64,000 nucleotides of DNA, taken from contig NZ_CP023278.1 in NCBI RefSeq assembly GCF_002896875.1, positions 4,906,501 through 4,970,500 on the forward strand, read 5' to 3'. Shown piece by piece: positions 34,372 through 43,368 of this stretch. The stretch comes from Nostoc sp. CENA543 (GTDB lineage Bacteria > Cyanobacteriota > Cyanobacteriia > Cyanobacteriales > Nostocaceae). The stretch's first letter is position 1. Every line of letters starts with the position of its first letter. The notes beneath the pieces are model-generated. The model worked only from the letters and a program-made list of their open reading frames with translations. It was not told the origin of the DNA and did not search any database. The position numbers were made by a program, and so were the translations under genes.

Positions 34372-34584
34372 ATGGTTTATCAGAATCGCAGTTTTCAGGT
34401 TGAAGTATCGGGTTGGCATCAAAATGAGGTGACAGACCAAAACAATTTTCCGATTCGTTCTAGTGGTAATGTGTTAATTACAATACCTTTCAGTCGGTTT
34501 AATCAAGAACTTCAACGGATTAATCGTTTGGGTGGCAAGGTTGTCAATATTAAACCCCTAACTTTGCAGATTGGTGAAAATTAG
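34372..34584 (+). CDS. cpcD: Small rod-capping linker CpcD, sulfur-poor isoform
   Basis: 70 residues, a stand-alone CpcD domain: FQVEVSGWHQNEVTDQNNFP and ITIPFSRFNQELQRINRLGG, ending IKPLTLQ. It caps the distal end of the phycocyanin rod. Met occurs only at the start and Cys is absent. The MITE between cpcC and this gene lengthens the gap to 273 bases, so coupling may be weakened. The gene converges on cpcF of the other cpc operon. Confidence 0.92.
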   Translation: MVYQNRSFQVEVSGWHQNEVTDQNNFPIRSSGNVLITIPFSRFNQELQRINRLGGKVVNIKPLTLQIGEN

Positions 34585-34618
34585 TCAACCTTTAGCATAT
34601 TAACGTGAATTCGACGAC

Positions 34619-34727
34619 CTCTCCCCAAACCCCTCTCTCTTGAAAAGTTCTGTTCGCCCTTGGCGTTGGCGAAGCCATCGGAGGAAACCTCCGCTCAGAC
34701 TTTTCGCTCCGACGCGGAGAGGGGCTT
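34619..34727. repeat. Inverted repeat CCCCTCTC ... GAGAGGGG between convergent operons
   Basis: CCCCAAACCCCTCTCTCTTG on the left pairs with GCGGAGAGGGGCTT on the right; the interior has further foldbacks (GGAGGAAACCTCC). This is a known type of Nostoc intergenic repeat. It separates cpcD from the cpcF stop and could serve as a two-way terminator. Confidence 0.75.
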
Positions 34728-34788
34728 AGATATCTTGAAAATCAAGACAGTCGCTGCTCTTTTTTAATTTATTTTTCAAATGAAACTA

Positions 34789-35607
34789 CTATTCTTCGGT
34801 ATGGTGAGCAATTGACCCTGCTAATTCTCGATAACGGCGCGGATCACCTTCTGCTAAGAGTAGTCTTTCTTGTCCTTTACGCTCATAAAGTTTATCCAGA
34901 ATCATTTGCCAATCGGTAGCAGATAGTGGCGAAGGTTGTTCTGTGATTTCTGGTGATTGTTTTGCTGTCTCGCTGTGAATTTGCTGTTGTGCCATGCCAG
35001 CACGCGCCCGGACTGCCCAACTGCTATCGTTGTTTAACATCTGCTCTAATTGGGCTTGAATTTGCGATCGCCATTCTGTATAACTAGGGGCAATGGCATT
35101 CGCTAGGGCTTGTAATCCCACAACCGCAGAGTAGCGTACCACCCATTCATCATCTTGCTGCGCCACAAATAGTAAAGCTTCTAATGCCTCTTCTTGGGCA
35201 ATTTCTAATAAATCTTCTGGAAACCAATGCCATTTCATCATTCCCAACCCCCTCGCGGCTGCCCGCCTCACACTTAAGGCAAAGTCGGCGGTGGCGACTC
35301 CTAGTAAGGTGACTAATCCCCTGGGATCACCAATACCGGCAAGAGCGCGAATTGCCCAGGCTCTGGCAGTGTAGTTGTGGCGATCAAGTTGCTCTAGGAG
35401 TGCGGGAACTGCTGGTTCTCCCAATAGAATTAATCCATCAACTGCGGCTACTGCTGCGCCTGGATTATTATAGCTGAGGGCTGCAATCAAGGTGGGAATT
35501 GCTCCTGCTTGTCGAGCCGCCGCCAAGTTCTGCACTGCTTCCAACAAACGACTAGAAGAGTCTGCGGCTTCTACAGCCCGAATTAAGGAGGAAAGATGAT
35601 CGGCCAT
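34789..35607 (-). CDS. cpcF: Phycocyanin alpha-subunit phycocyanobilin lyase, CpcF subunit
   Basis: 272 residues of HEAT repeats (PBS lyase type): GAAVAAVDGLILLGEPAVPA, YTARAWAIRALAGIGDPRG, ALSVRRAAARGLGMM, WAVRARAGMAQQQ. Together with CpcE it attaches phycocyanobilin to Cys84 of the alpha subunit. The HEAT part ends near residue 215; an additional 50-residue tail (DWQMILDKLYERKGQERLLL...) extends beyond compact CpcF proteins of about 200 residues. It is the last gene of cpcB-cpcA-cpcE-cpcF, 60 bases after cpcE. Confidence 0.9.
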   Translation of the reverse strand: MADHLSSLIRAVEAADSSSRLLEAVQNLAAARQAGAIPTLIAALSYNNPGAAVAAVDGLILLGEPAVPALLEQLDRHNYTARAWAIRALAGIGDPRGLVTLLGVATADFALSVRRAAARGLGMMKWHWFPEDLLEIAQEEALEALLFVAQQDDEWVVRYSAVVGLQALANAIAPSYTEWRSQIQAQLEQMLNNDSSWAVRARAGMAQQQIHSETAKQSPEITEQPSPLSATDWQMILDKLYERKGQERLLLAEGDPRRYRELAGSIAHHTEE

Positions 35608-35667
35608 AGGTCATGAGGGGAGGTATGATTGCTACCTTCTATATTTTAATGTCTTCAGGTTGGACTG

Positions 35668-36495
35668 TTACAACAATTCATCCATCAAGGTCATGACTTT
35701 GATTGCCCCTGGTGACAATTCTAGGGGTGTGGTGAATTTTAGTTGTGCTTCTAATACGCCTTTGAGGGAGATCAACTTGAGGCTATTTTCTGCTAGGGTT
35801 TGAGCGATCGCATCGGCTGCTGGCAAGTATCCTATTGCACCTAAATCTGCTAATACGGCGCGCCGCAGTTGCAAATCTTCGTTAGCCAGGGCTTGCACTA
35901 AGCGATCGCCATACTGACTCGCCAATTGCGGCTCTGGAGTCAGTTGATACATAGCACGGGCGGCAGCAAACTGCACGCGGGGAACAAAATGATCAAGAAA
36001 AGGCAAAATATCAGGAATCGCTTCCTGTGCGCCGAGAGTTCCCAAGGCTTCTAAAATTGCATCAAAAGGTTGAGCTAGTTGAGGCGGTTCTGGTGCGGGT
36101 AATGTACCAGGAACTTGATCACTAAGTAACTCGATTAATCTGGGAATACAAGATAAATCTCCCAACATTTCCAAGGATTGGGCGGCTGCTTCTCGGACGT
36201 AAAAATCAGAACATTCCAACGACCGAATCAAAGCTGGAACAGCTCGCTTGTCTCCTAATTTGCCTAAAGCTCTAGCTGCATTGCGTCGTAGAGGATAACC
36301 ACCTGCATCTGTGCGATCGTCCTCATCTTCTAAAGAGGCGATTAAGACATCAATTGCTGCTGGCTCATTCACCCGAAACCGTCCCAACCACCAAGCAGCA
36401 TAAACACGCAAGCCCAAATCCTCACCTTGCAGATTGGCGATCGCTTGTTCTACCGTTAATGAACCATCACTTTGAATTTCAGAGACTTCATCCAT
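35668..36495 (-). CDS. cpcE: Phycocyanin alpha-subunit phycocyanobilin lyase, CpcE subunit
   Basis: 275 residues of HEAT repeats: LGLRVYAAWWLGRFRVNEPA, YPLRRNAARALGKLGDKRA, FYVREAAAQSLEMLGDLSC and LQLRRAVLADLGAIGYLPA, with the characteristic DDRTDAGGYPLRRNA segment at about 60-74. It forms the heterodimeric lyase with CpcF. The cpcB-cpcA-cpcE-cpcF order without linker genes is that of the constitutive cpc1 operon of Calothrix PCC 7601. A repeat and a hairpin separate it from cpcA. Confidence 0.93.
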   Translation of the reverse strand: MDEVSEIQSDGSLTVEQAIANLQGEDLGLRVYAAWWLGRFRVNEPAAIDVLIASLEDEDDRTDAGGYPLRRNAARALGKLGDKRAVPALIRSLECSDFYVREAAAQSLEMLGDLSCIPRLIELLSDQVPGTLPAPEPPQLAQPFDAILEALGTLGAQEAIPDILPFLDHFVPRVQFAAARAMYQLTPEPQLASQYGDRLVQALANEDLQLRRAVLADLGAIGYLPAADAIAQTLAENSLKLISLKGVLEAQLKFTTPLELSPGAIKVMTLMDELL

Positions 36496-36536
36496 AACTT
36501 TTAATTGGGAAGGGCTTGATTATATCTCGGAATAGA

Positions 36537-36650
36537 AGGGGTGTAAGGGTGTAAGGGTGTAAGGGTGTAAAGATTTAATTGATTATTTTCTCCTATACCC
36601 CTACACCCCTATACCCCTATACCCACCCCTACACCCCCATACCCCTAAAC
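36537..36650. repeat. GTGTAAGG / CCCCTATA inverted-arm minisatellite
   Basis: AGGGTGTAAGGGTGTAAGGG on the left and CCCCTACACCCCTATACCCC units on the right, separated by about 40 AT-rich bases. It is the arm sequence of the 27078-27285 type element without the shared core, placed between cpcA and cpcE. Confidence 0.8.
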
Positions 36651-36657
36651 ATAGCAA

Positions 36658-36715
36658 TGCCCGGAGGAGTAAACAACAACTAACCTGAGTCAGCAATTGC
36701 ATACCCCTCCGGGCA
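36658..36715 (-). terminator. Stem-loop just after cpcA (attenuator or RNA-end protector)
   Basis: TGCCCGGAGG and CCTCCGGGCA form a perfect 10-base stem with a 38-base loop, beginning 16 bases after the cpcA stop codon. There is no U-run. In cpc operons a structure after cpcA commonly keeps the cpcBA mRNA abundant while limiting readthrough into downstream genes such as cpcE and cpcF; that role is inferred here from position. Confidence 0.7.
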
Positions 36716-36730
36716 AAGAACTATCGCTAA

Positions 36731-37219
36731 TTAGCTTAATGCGTTGATAGCGTAGTCGATGTAGGAGTTTGCTTCAACAGCAGGATCACCGCTCAAACCG
36801 TGGTTAGCTTTGATGTACTTGAGAGCTTCAATGTACCAGCTAGGAGACAAGTCGAAGGTGCGGTTGATTTCAGCAATACCACTGATGAGGTAGTCATCTA
36901 ATGGGCCTGTACCACCAACAACTAAGCAGTAGGTGATCATCCGCAAGTAGTAGCCGATGTCACGTACACACTTGTCTTTACCGGTTTGGGTAGAAGCGAA
37001 GTTAGGCCCTTGCATGGAGGTGGTGTAAGGGAATTTTTGGTAAACTGCGTTAGCAGCACCAGAAGCCAAGCTAGAAGCCTTTTCGGTCAATGCTTTAGCA
37101 GCTTGGATGCTAGCAGAAGCTTGACGGAAACGACCAAAAGCGATTTGAATTTCGGTGGAGCTGAGGAAACGGCCTTGGGAATCAGCAGCTGCTACTGCTT
37201 CGGTTAGAGGGGTTTTCAT
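36731..37219 (-). CDS. cpcA: C-phycocyanin alpha subunit (normal isoform)
   Basis: 162 residues. Cys84 in [13 protein letters not shown] carries the bilin; Cys98 in ITYCLVVGG is the usual second Cys. There are three Met. GGAGAG lies about 12 bases before the ATG. The protein differs from the plus-strand alpha subunit at many surface positions but keeps all chromophore contacts I can recognise. Second gene of cpcB-cpcA-cpcE-cpcF. Confidence 0.96.
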   Translation of the reverse strand: MKTPLTEAVAAADSQGRFLSSTEIQIAFGRFRQASASIQAAKALTEKASSLASGAANAVYQKFPYTTSMQGPNFASTQTGKDKCVRDIGYYLRMITYCLVVGGTGPLDDYLISGIAEINRTFDLSPSWYIEALKYIKANHGLSGDPAVEANSYIDYAINALS

Positions 37220-37312
37220 TGTCGGATTCTCTCCAAATAATCTTGTTTTAAGGATTTTATTGATGACTCAAAACCGCTTGTGGCGGGTTAAATGATTGGC
37301 TCAGTCGCCTTC

Positions 37313-37831
37313 TTATGCAACTGCTGATGCAGCCTTATCAAAGTAGCTAGCTACTTCAGCCATCAATGCAGAGCAATCACCACGGGTAATACCATTGGTA
37401 TCACCTGCGATCGCCAATGCAGCATCCTTCATTTTTTGAACGCCAACTGCTACGGAAGCACCGGGAGTTCCCAAAGCCAAGTAGGTTTCTTTCAAACCGT
37501 TGAGGCAGCGATCGTCTAATACACTTGCGTCACCAGCGAAGATTGCGTAGGTGATGTAGCGTAAGATGATTTCCATGTCGCGCAAGCAAGCAGCCATACG
37601 ACGGCTTGTGTAAGCATTTCCACCAGGTGCGATCAATGCAGGCTGTTCTGCGAACAATGCACGAGCTGCATTTGCAACGATTGTAGAAGCATTGCTGGTG
37701 ATGCGGTTTACGGTGTCCATGCGCTTGTTGCCATCTGCAACCATTGCGCTCAGAGCATCTAGTTGGGAAGTGGTGAGATAGTCACCGCGTGCGTCAGCTT
37801 GGGAAACCACTTTTGCAAAAGCGTCGAACAT
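37313..37831 (-). CDS. cpcB: C-phycocyanin beta subunit (normal isoform)
   Basis: 172 residues with bilin-binding Cys82 and Cys153 and the free Cys109, and seven Met. Segments [20 protein letters not shown] and [16 protein letters not shown] are typical of CpcB. The conserved Asn of the N-methylation site region is in [14 protein letters not shown]. First gene of its operon, with GGAG before the ATG. It converges with the sulfur-poor operon 3 kb away. Confidence 0.96.
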   Translation of the reverse strand: MFDAFAKVVSQADARGDYLTTSQLDALSAMVADGNKRMDTVNRITSNASTIVANAARALFAEQPALIAPGGNAYTSRRMAACLRDMEIILRYITYAIFAGDASVLDDRCLNGLKETYLALGTPGASVAVGVQKMKDAALAIAGDTNGITRGDCSALMAEVASYFDKAASAVA

Positions 37832-38388
37832 ATAACGTCAATCTCCGTAATGGATTTATTCGAGTCTGGTTCAGGTTACAGCCAAACTGGATTCAGATCA
37901 AATGCCTTCGCCAGTGGATGACAACCCTTGAAATGCTCCCTGGTCTTCCACAGGGAAGCTTGGGAAAATTTACATTTCTTTAATAGTCGGAAAACTTTAT
38001 TCATACAGATGACTGGGTATATCTCACCGCCACCTTGTCCTTAAGTTTTCCATTACTTTGTTTATACTATGTCGTTGGATCGATATTTATTACAAATTGC
38101 AAACACTTGTTTCGTTATACCAAGGCTGTAAACACAGGTTTATTGCTTACAGAGCAAGACTTTCAAGGCATAAACTGCCCTATAAAGCTTAATGAAACGC
38201 AATCAATTACATAAAAATTCGTCCGGGAATATTGAGCTATAGGAATCTGAGCGGCAAATATTAAGAAATGTTGCGAAAATGAAAGGGTTTGGGCATTGGG
38301 CATTGGGCATTGGGCATTGGGCATCAGGATAAAATCTACCTTGTCTACCTTTCCTCCCCTGCACCCTGCCCCCCTGCCTGAGATTCCC
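37832..38388. other. Leader and promoter region of cpcBAEF
   Basis: About 560 bases upstream of the normal cpcB. The half next to cpcB is unique sequence and should hold the promoter and a long 5' leader. The far half contains GGGCATTGGGCATTGGG repeats (38284-38322) and a CCCTGCACCCTGCC stretch. I cannot place the -10 box with confidence. Confidence 0.55.
38284..38322. repeat. GGGCATT tandem repeat
   Basis: Five near-perfect GGGCATT units in direct tandem. Confidence 0.9.
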
Positions 38389-39138
38389 TTACTCACTGGT
38401 TACGAGTAGTTTTCGTTCTAGGTCAAATAAGAAGCCATGAATATACTCTTCTGTCCATTCCGCACCGTAAAAGCGGGTAAACATTCCCCTGGCGGGGTCT
38501 TTCTCCGCCCGATAGCGTAAATAACTTAGCTGTGCCTGCTCAATATTCTTTAAAGACTGAGTATCGGTAATGGGTTCTGCTTGCTCTACAAAATCCAAAT
38601 AAGCCTGGAGATAGTCTTTAAATGCAGCAAAAACGTGAGTTTCTACAACTTCCGTTTGTTGGGGACGTGTCCAGAGAAACGCAGGCGAGAAAAAAGGTTG
38701 AGCTTCGGCGGGAAAGTCGCCTCCCCAGGGTAAATGTTGTTGATGTGCTTGAAAAATTGGCAGGATAGGCTGGGTATATTTCGCCTGATAGGTCGGTTCA
38801 TCCCGAAATAAAGGCTGCATATCCAAGGCAATCAAGTGTCCTCCGGGCAGAGTAACTAAATCTGCGCCAAAAAACGGCAAATCATAGTTTAAATGCGGGA
38901 AAATCACGAAATTTAACACTTGGAGGGATTTTCCTCCCTGCACATGAGCTGCACGAATTTGTCGAAGTTTAGGAGATTGATAGGCGTAGCTAGTCGTCAA
39001 GACTTCTTCTTGATGTTTACCTTTACCTACAGTTGCTTGCTTCGATTCAAAGCCGACAGGAATAGGATAAGGACGCAAATCCAAACGCTCCTGCAACAGC
39101 GCGATCGCATAATCTAAAAACGGCTGATAGAGAGTCAT
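38389..39138 (-). CDS. pebB: Phycoerythrobilin:ferredoxin oxidoreductase
   Basis: 249 residues from ATG 39138; the frame is open further to a TTG, but that part is ATTCAAA repeat sequence. It belongs to the ferredoxin-dependent bilin reductases. [20 protein letters not shown] and [11 protein letters not shown] (with the conserved Asp) match PebB, which turns 15,16-dihydrobiliverdin into phycoerythrobilin. Its tandem partner at 39235-39966 is PebA-like. The presence of both implies a phycoerythrin (or another PEB-bearing protein) outside this window. Confidence 0.88.
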   Translation of the reverse strand: MTLYQPFLDYAIALLQERLDLRPYPIPVGFESKQATVGKGKHQEEVLTTSYAYQSPKLRQIRAAHVQGGKSLQVLNFVIFPHLNYDLPFFGADLVTLPGGHLIALDMQPLFRDEPTYQAKYTQPILPIFQAHQQHLPWGGDFPAEAQPFFSPAFLWTRPQQTEVVETHVFAAFKDYLQAYLDFVEQAEPITDTQSLKNIEQAQLSYLRYRAEKDPARGMFTRFYGAEWTEEYIHGFLFDLERKLLVTSE

Positions 39139-39235
39139 ATTTAATTCAAAATTCAAAATTCAAAATTCAAAATTCAAAATGATTAATAACTAATGACTAA
39201 TGACTAATGACTATTGACTATTGACTATTGACTCT
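39128..39235. repeat. AAAATTC and GACTATT/GACTAAT tandem repeats between pebA and pebB
   Basis: Five ATTCAAA units followed by TGACTAATGACTAATGAC and TATTGACTATTGAC units. They fill almost the whole gap between pebA and pebB. Confidence 0.88.
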
Positions 39236-39966
39236 TATTTACCAACCTTAGCGGCTAAAGGCACAGCATCTTCAAACAAAAACTCATGTAAAAACCGTTC
39301 TGACCACTCATGACCAAAATAGCTGCTAAATAAACCAGAGGCGGGGTCACGGTCAGCACTGTATTGGTCATAATCCTTTTGAGCCTTGACAATCCTTTGA
39401 ATATCTGACTGATCACTTAGAGGCTCTGCGGCTTCTAGCATGTGCCAGTATAAATCCAGATAATCTTTGAAGGCGGCAAAGACCCGTGTTTTCACTGTTT
39501 CTGCATCGGTTTTAGCAAACAGCAGATATTTTGAGAAATACTGATTAGCATCATAAAACTTCATTTCCAAGTCTTGTGACAGGTCTGGATATTTCTCATG
39601 CAATGTCTGCAACGGCTGAATATATTTTTTTAGATAAGCTTCATCCTGAAATAAGGGCTGGAAATCCATCACAATTAGGTTTTTCACCTGACCAAAAGAC
39701 AGAAAGTCTATACCTAGTAAGGGTAAATCATAGTGGTGACTAGGATAAATCACACTATTCATAATTTGCGCGCTTGCGCCTGCATCAATGTATGTATAGC
39801 GAATTTTCCGCAACTCAGGACATTGATAACACCAGCTTTGGATGGTAGCAGGGTTTCTACCGCGATCGCTAACTTTATACTCTAGTCCTGCTGGAATTGG
39901 GCGACTCTGTAATGAAAACCGTTGCAAAAGCGATTTTTCTAGATGCTCAACAAAGCACTTATACAT
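39235..39966 (-). CDS. pebA: 15,16-dihydrobiliverdin:ferredoxin oxidoreductase
   Basis: 243 residues, ferredoxin-dependent bilin reductase family: PELRKIRYTYIDAGASAQIM, YPSHHYDLPLLGIDFLSFG with the central Asp, LIVMDFQPLFQDE, and the C-terminal DRDPASGLFSSYFGHEWSE. PebA reduces biliverdin at the 15,16 bond to give the substrate of PebB. I assign PebA and PebB by similarity to each family and by the usual pebA-pebB order. A CpcS/CpeS-type lyase gene lies upstream in the same direction. Confidence 0.88.
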   Translation of the reverse strand: MYKCFVEHLEKSLLQRFSLQSRPIPAGLEYKVSDRGRNPATIQSWCYQCPELRKIRYTYIDAGASAQIMNSVIYPSHHYDLPLLGIDFLSFGQVKNLIVMDFQPLFQDEAYLKKYIQPLQTLHEKYPDLSQDLEMKFYDANQYFSKYLLFAKTDAETVKTRVFAAFKDYLDLYWHMLEAAEPLSDQSDIQRIVKAQKDYDQYSADRDPASGLFSSYFGHEWSERFLHEFLFEDAVPLAAKVGK

Positions 39967-40182
39967 AAGAATTTATAGACTCATCTGCCTTAACCCATCA
40001 GAATAAAGGATTCCAGGACAGGTAGTCTCGAATACGTTAAACAAAGTAACGATCCTTAACGTGACCCATAGAGATATTGCCAAAACTTGGAGAACAGCCG
40101 ATTTTTGCTTTTGTTGTTCCCTGTTTCCCGTTCCCTTACAAACTTTATAATTCCCATTCCCCATTCCCATTGTCTAGATAGT

Positions 40183-40770
40183 TCACACTGATGCTCTAGA
40201 CAAATTGTGTTGCATCATGGTTGCTAAATTCGCATCAGTTAAATAGCGGCGTTCGGAGCAGTATGTCATTAAATAGACACCGTTCATCATCCGCACGGTA
40301 CTAACACGCACGCGGAAATCATCCGTCATAAACCAACAGCGTTCTTGTCCTTGGTTACTCTCATACTCAGTATCGATAGTTAAAATCCCATCTTTACCAA
40401 ACCAGTAGCGACTAACCACAGGTATCCTTTCTACATAGCCTTGATTACGAAGTAATTTACCTGATGTGCCAGTTTCGTCATCAGGTACATCTACCAGTAC
40501 AGCTGCATGATCAGGATTGGGTTCTCGGTCATCTTCATGTTCTTGCCACATGAAGCTAGCTCCACCGTTGGCTTTTGTAGGATCAATACCTTGCTGTTCA
40601 CAAATGGCTTGAACTCGCGGGTCATCAACTGTAATCACGCCTACGTAAAGCTTTGATTCTCCCGACTGATCCGCCACCGTATCAAAGTGATGTACTGTAC
40701 GTTGTGTAAACCAGACCCCTTCACTCTTACGAAAGAAGTCCATCATATTCATTGGTGGTAAAAATGGCAT
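40183..40770 (-). CDS. CpcS/CpeS-type phycobilin lyase
   Basis: 195 residues with the lipocalin-like lyase pattern: MMDFFRKSEGVWFTQRTVHH at the start, YVERIPVVSRYWFGKDGILT in the middle, and RVRVSTVRMMNGVYLMTYCSE then RRYL near the end. CpcS/CpeS lyases attach bilins to Cys84-type sites of beta subunits and allophycocyanin; type III members work on several subunits, and CpeS members prefer phycoerythrobilin. Being upstream of pebA and pebB, a role with PEB is possible. The start may be six codons later (ATG 40752); no Shine-Dalgarno site decides it. Confidence 0.83.
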   Translation of the reverse strand: MPFLPPMNMMDFFRKSEGVWFTQRTVHHFDTVADQSGESKLYVGVITVDDPRVQAICEQQGIDPTKANGGASFMWQEHEDDREPNPDHAAVLVDVPDDETGTSGKLLRNQGYVERIPVVSRYWFGKDGILTIDTEYESNQGQERCWFMTDDFRVRVSTVRMMNGVYLMTYCSERRYLTDANLATMMQHNLSRASV

Positions 40771-41101
40771 AAAAAATTTTAGATTTGGGATTTTGAAATT
40801 TATTTAGTCAATAGTCAATAGTCAATGGTCAATAGTCAACAGTCAATAGTCATTAGGGGCGGTTTCCGTGAGATATTCACTTTATAAAACAGATATTTTG
40901 GTTAAAATCGCCCGTACATTAATTAGTCAATAGTTAAACAATTTTAGATTGACTGCACCCATAAAAGGGTGCTACGCCAACGTAGAGGACGCAGCACAGC
41001 GATTATTTTAGATTTGTTCCACCCACGGTGGAGTTTGTACCAAAAACAATCCAAAATCCAAAATTTAAAATTTAAAATTCGGAGGGTCATTAGTTAAAGA
41101 A
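40771..41101. other. Repeat-rich intergenic region
   Basis: About 330 bases, largely GTCAATAGTCAATAGTC units (40804-40855), the Nostoc repeat GGGTGCTACGCCAACGTAG near 40968, and AAATCCAAAATTTAAAATT units near 41050. No gene is visible. Confidence 0.75.
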
Positions 41102-41395
41102 TTACCATATCTGATACTCTTTTGATTCTATTAACTCGTAGGTATTACCAACGGCTTGGCTAAACTTCTGCTCTATGGTGGCTAAATCTTCTAGAGGGAT
41201 GGCAAACCACTGTTCTTTGGTTGCCCAACGAATAATAAATGTAACTTCTGTAGGATCATGGGGGTTAATCCATACTTCTTTGCCTAAAAACCCTGGATAC
41301 TTAGCTAAGGCGGTTGTCCAAATAGCGGCATCCTGTTGGAGATAATTGTCTCGTGTTTCAGGAGCAACTTTAAACTTCAGAAATTCTATAACCAA
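41102..41395 (-). CDS. TIGR03792-like small protein (antibiotic biosynthesis monooxygenase-like fold)
   Basis: 97 residues. VIEFLKFKVAPETRDNYLQQ at the start and PGFLGKEVWINPHDPTEVTF in the middle match the cyanobacterial family known as TIGR03792, with a ferredoxin-like ABM fold; function unknown. The start is TTG at 41395 with AAAGG a few bases upstream; no ATG fits. It stands alone. Confidence 0.7.
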   Translation of the reverse strand: MVIEFLKFKVAPETRDNYLQQDAAIWTTALAKYPGFLGKEVWINPHDPTEVTFIIRWATKEQWFAIPLEDLATIEQKFSQAVGNTYELIESKEYQIW

Positions 41396-41532
41396 AACCT
41401 TTCACCCCGTGTCTTCGCCAATTTGCCAAAATAGAGCTGTAGGCTAGATTAAACTAGGCTTCCAGCATAGCTTGATTGCACACACTCACAAGCAAGGATC
41501 AGCTGGTTTGAAATAAATAACAGGAAGGAAGT

Positions 41533-41856
41533 ATGGACAGCAACAACTGGTTGCAGCAACTAATGATGCTTGGTATTGGGACAACTTCTCTAATGGCGGA
41601 GAAACTCAAAGAAGTGAGCGATGAATTGGTAAAGGATGGCAAACTCAATCCTGAACAAGCAAAAACTGTCATGGATGACATTGTAGAGCATTTAAAGTCC
41701 GAGCAGGGAACTTGGGAAACTCAAATGCAAAGGCAAATGCGAAATATGATGCAGGATTTAGGAGTGGCGCGTCAGTCAGAGGTAGATGAACTGCGGGGGA
41801 GAATTGACCGTTTAGAAAGGCAAGTCAGAGATTTAGAGAATAAGCTTTGGCGTTAG
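41533..41856 (+). CDS. Phasin-like coiled-coil protein
   Basis: 107 residues. An N-terminal hydrophobic helix (WLQQLMMLGIGTTSLMAEKL) is followed by a turn and a C-terminal heptad coil: QSEVDELRGRIDRLERQVRD, then LENKLWR. This layout resembles PhaF/PhaI-type phasins and cyanobacterial PHA-granule proteins, but the family is loose. AGGAAGGA precedes the ATG by three to ten bases. It is followed closely by an FKBP gene on the same strand. Confidence 0.65.
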   Translation: MDSNNWLQQLMMLGIGTTSLMAEKLKEVSDELVKDGKLNPEQAKTVMDDIVEHLKSEQGTWETQMQRQMRNMMQDLGVARQSEVDELRGRIDRLERQVRDLENKLWR

Positions 41857-41934
41857 GATCTGCTTGTGCTTTAAACTAATTTTGTCCTGTTGGTAATTTT
41901 CGTTGCCAAACTACCTCTGTAGGGAGGGCTAATT

Positions 41935-42474
41935 TTGAAAGCAATTTTACTCAGCGTGGCTGTCATGCTGGTCTGTGTTGTAGTGTTAGTGTTGTCACAA
42001 ATTGGCGGTAAGCAGGAATCTGCTATTGCTGGGATTGTGACCTCAACTACTCCAGTGGTAGCCGCAAGTGTTACAGAAAACAATACCTTAATAGCGAATA
42101 ATCATATGTCTGATGCTTTGTCTGATGCTTCTAACGCCGTTACTACCCCTTCTGGTCTAAAGTATGTGGAACTAGAAGAGGGAACTGGTGCAACACCAGA
42201 AAAGGGACAAACTGTGACAGTACATTACACTGGTACTTTAACAGACGGTACTAAATTTGATAGTTCCCGCGATCGCAATCGTCCCTTTAGTTTCATTATT
42301 GGCGTTGGGCAAGTAATTCAAGGCTGGGATGAGGGACTTAGTACCATGAAAGTTGGTGGTCGTCGTCAATTAATCATCCCCCCAGAACTAGGTTATGGTT
42401 CTCGCGGTGCCGGCGGCGTGATTCCCCCTAACGCTACCTTGTTATTTGATGTGGAATTATTAGGGGTGAAGTAG
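41935..42474 (+). CDS. FKBP-type peptidyl-prolyl cis-trans isomerase, membrane-anchored or exported
   Basis: 179 residues from a TTG start at 41935; AGGGAGGG lies about 6 bases upstream, and no ATG gives the signal segment. Residues 1-23 are a hydrophobic anchor or signal ([17 protein letters not shown]). The FKBP domain covers about 68-179: [55 protein letters not shown], and [17 protein letters not shown]. It catalyses proline isomerisation during folding outside the cytoplasm, probably in thylakoid lumen or periplasm. Confidence 0.92.
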   Translation: MKAILLSVAVMLVCVVVLVLSQIGGKQESAIAGIVTSTTPVVAASVTENNTLIANNHMSDALSDASNAVTTPSGLKYVELEEGTGATPEKGQTVTVHYTGTLTDGTKFDSSRDRNRPFSFIIGVGQVIQGWDEGLSTMKVGGRRQLIIPPELGYGSRGAGGVIPPNATLLFDVELLGVK

Positions 42475-42525
42475 ATTATAGGGGTGTAGGGGTATAAGGG
42501 TATAGGGGTTTAGGGGTAAAATCCT
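42475..42525. repeat. GGGGTGTAGGGGTATA minisatellite
   Basis: Six degenerate GGGGTGTA/GGGTATA units directly after the FKBP stop codon. Confidence 0.85.
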
Positions 42526-42576
42526 ATCCTCAATACCCAGTCAACAGTCAACACTTAGCAGTCAAAAGTCCCCATC

Positions 42577-43296
42577 ATGTCTAAAAATTCTTCTTACAGT
42601 CCTTTATTTTCTCTCAATTCTCAACAGGAAAAATGGCAGCAACGCATAGCACAGGTTGCACTTCGATTTAATAAACAATATCAAAATCAGCCTTTTGAAT
42701 TGCCTGAAGAAGTGGAGGCGATGCCTATATTTCAAGAGTGGAAATCGGGACTGTTGACAGGAAGAATTGTTTCGCCTTTTTGGGAAATAGCTAAACCCCA
42801 AAAAAATCACCACTGTTTAGATATTGGTTGTGGTGTGAGTTTTTTGATTTATCCTTGGCGTGATTGGCAGGCGTTTTTTTACGGTCAAGAAATTAGTAAT
42901 GTGGCGCGAGATACGTTGAATTCTCGTGGTTCACAGTTGAATTCTAAGTTATTTAAAGGGGTAGAGTTAGGGGCAGCACATCAATTAAATTATGCCCCAG
43001 GGACATTTGATTTAGCGATCGCTACCGGTTTTAGCTGCTATTTCCCCCTAGAATATTGGAGTGCGGTCTTAGCAGAAGTTAAACGGGTGTTGAAACCAGG
43101 CGGGCTGTTTGTTTTTGATATTCTCAATCCCGAACACCCTTTAGCAGAAGATTGGGCGGTGCTAGAAACATATTTAGGTGCAGAAGTGTTTCTAGAAACT
43201 GTTAATGAGTGGGAAAAAATCATCAAAGCATCTGGGGCAAAAATCGTTACCAGACTAACGGGAGACTTATTTGATTTATATAAAATCAAGTTTTAA
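42577..43296 (+). CDS. Class I SAM-dependent methyltransferase
   Basis: 239 residues. Motif I is HCLDIGCGVSFLIYPW (about 75-90), a motif II-like acidic region follows in FYGQEIS, and motif IV/post-I is FDLAIATGFSCYFPLEYW; VLKPGGLFVFDILNP is motif VI. It should bind SAM; the methyl acceptor is unknown. The N-terminal 65 residues are helical and family-specific. No operon partner is evident. Confidence 0.85.
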   Translation: MSKNSSYSPLFSLNSQQEKWQQRIAQVALRFNKQYQNQPFELPEEVEAMPIFQEWKSGLLTGRIVSPFWEIAKPQKNHHCLDIGCGVSFLIYPWRDWQAFFYGQEISNVARDTLNSRGSQLNSKLFKGVELGAAHQLNYAPGTFDLAIATGFSCYFPLEYWSAVLAEVKRVLKPGGLFVFDILNPEHPLAEDWAVLETYLGAEVFLETVNEWEKIIKASGAKIVTRLTGDLFDLYKIKF

Positions 43297-43368
43297 GCAG
43301 TTAAGTTTGGCAACAGTAAATAATACTGTCTTGGTTGATTTTCCCGATTCCTTGCCCAAAAGGCTTAA

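Noticed and set aside
38284-38322. Regularly spaced repeats that could suggest a CRISPR array
   Set aside because: Units are 7-10 bases with no unique spacers, and no cas gene is in the window; the same holds for the other arrays.
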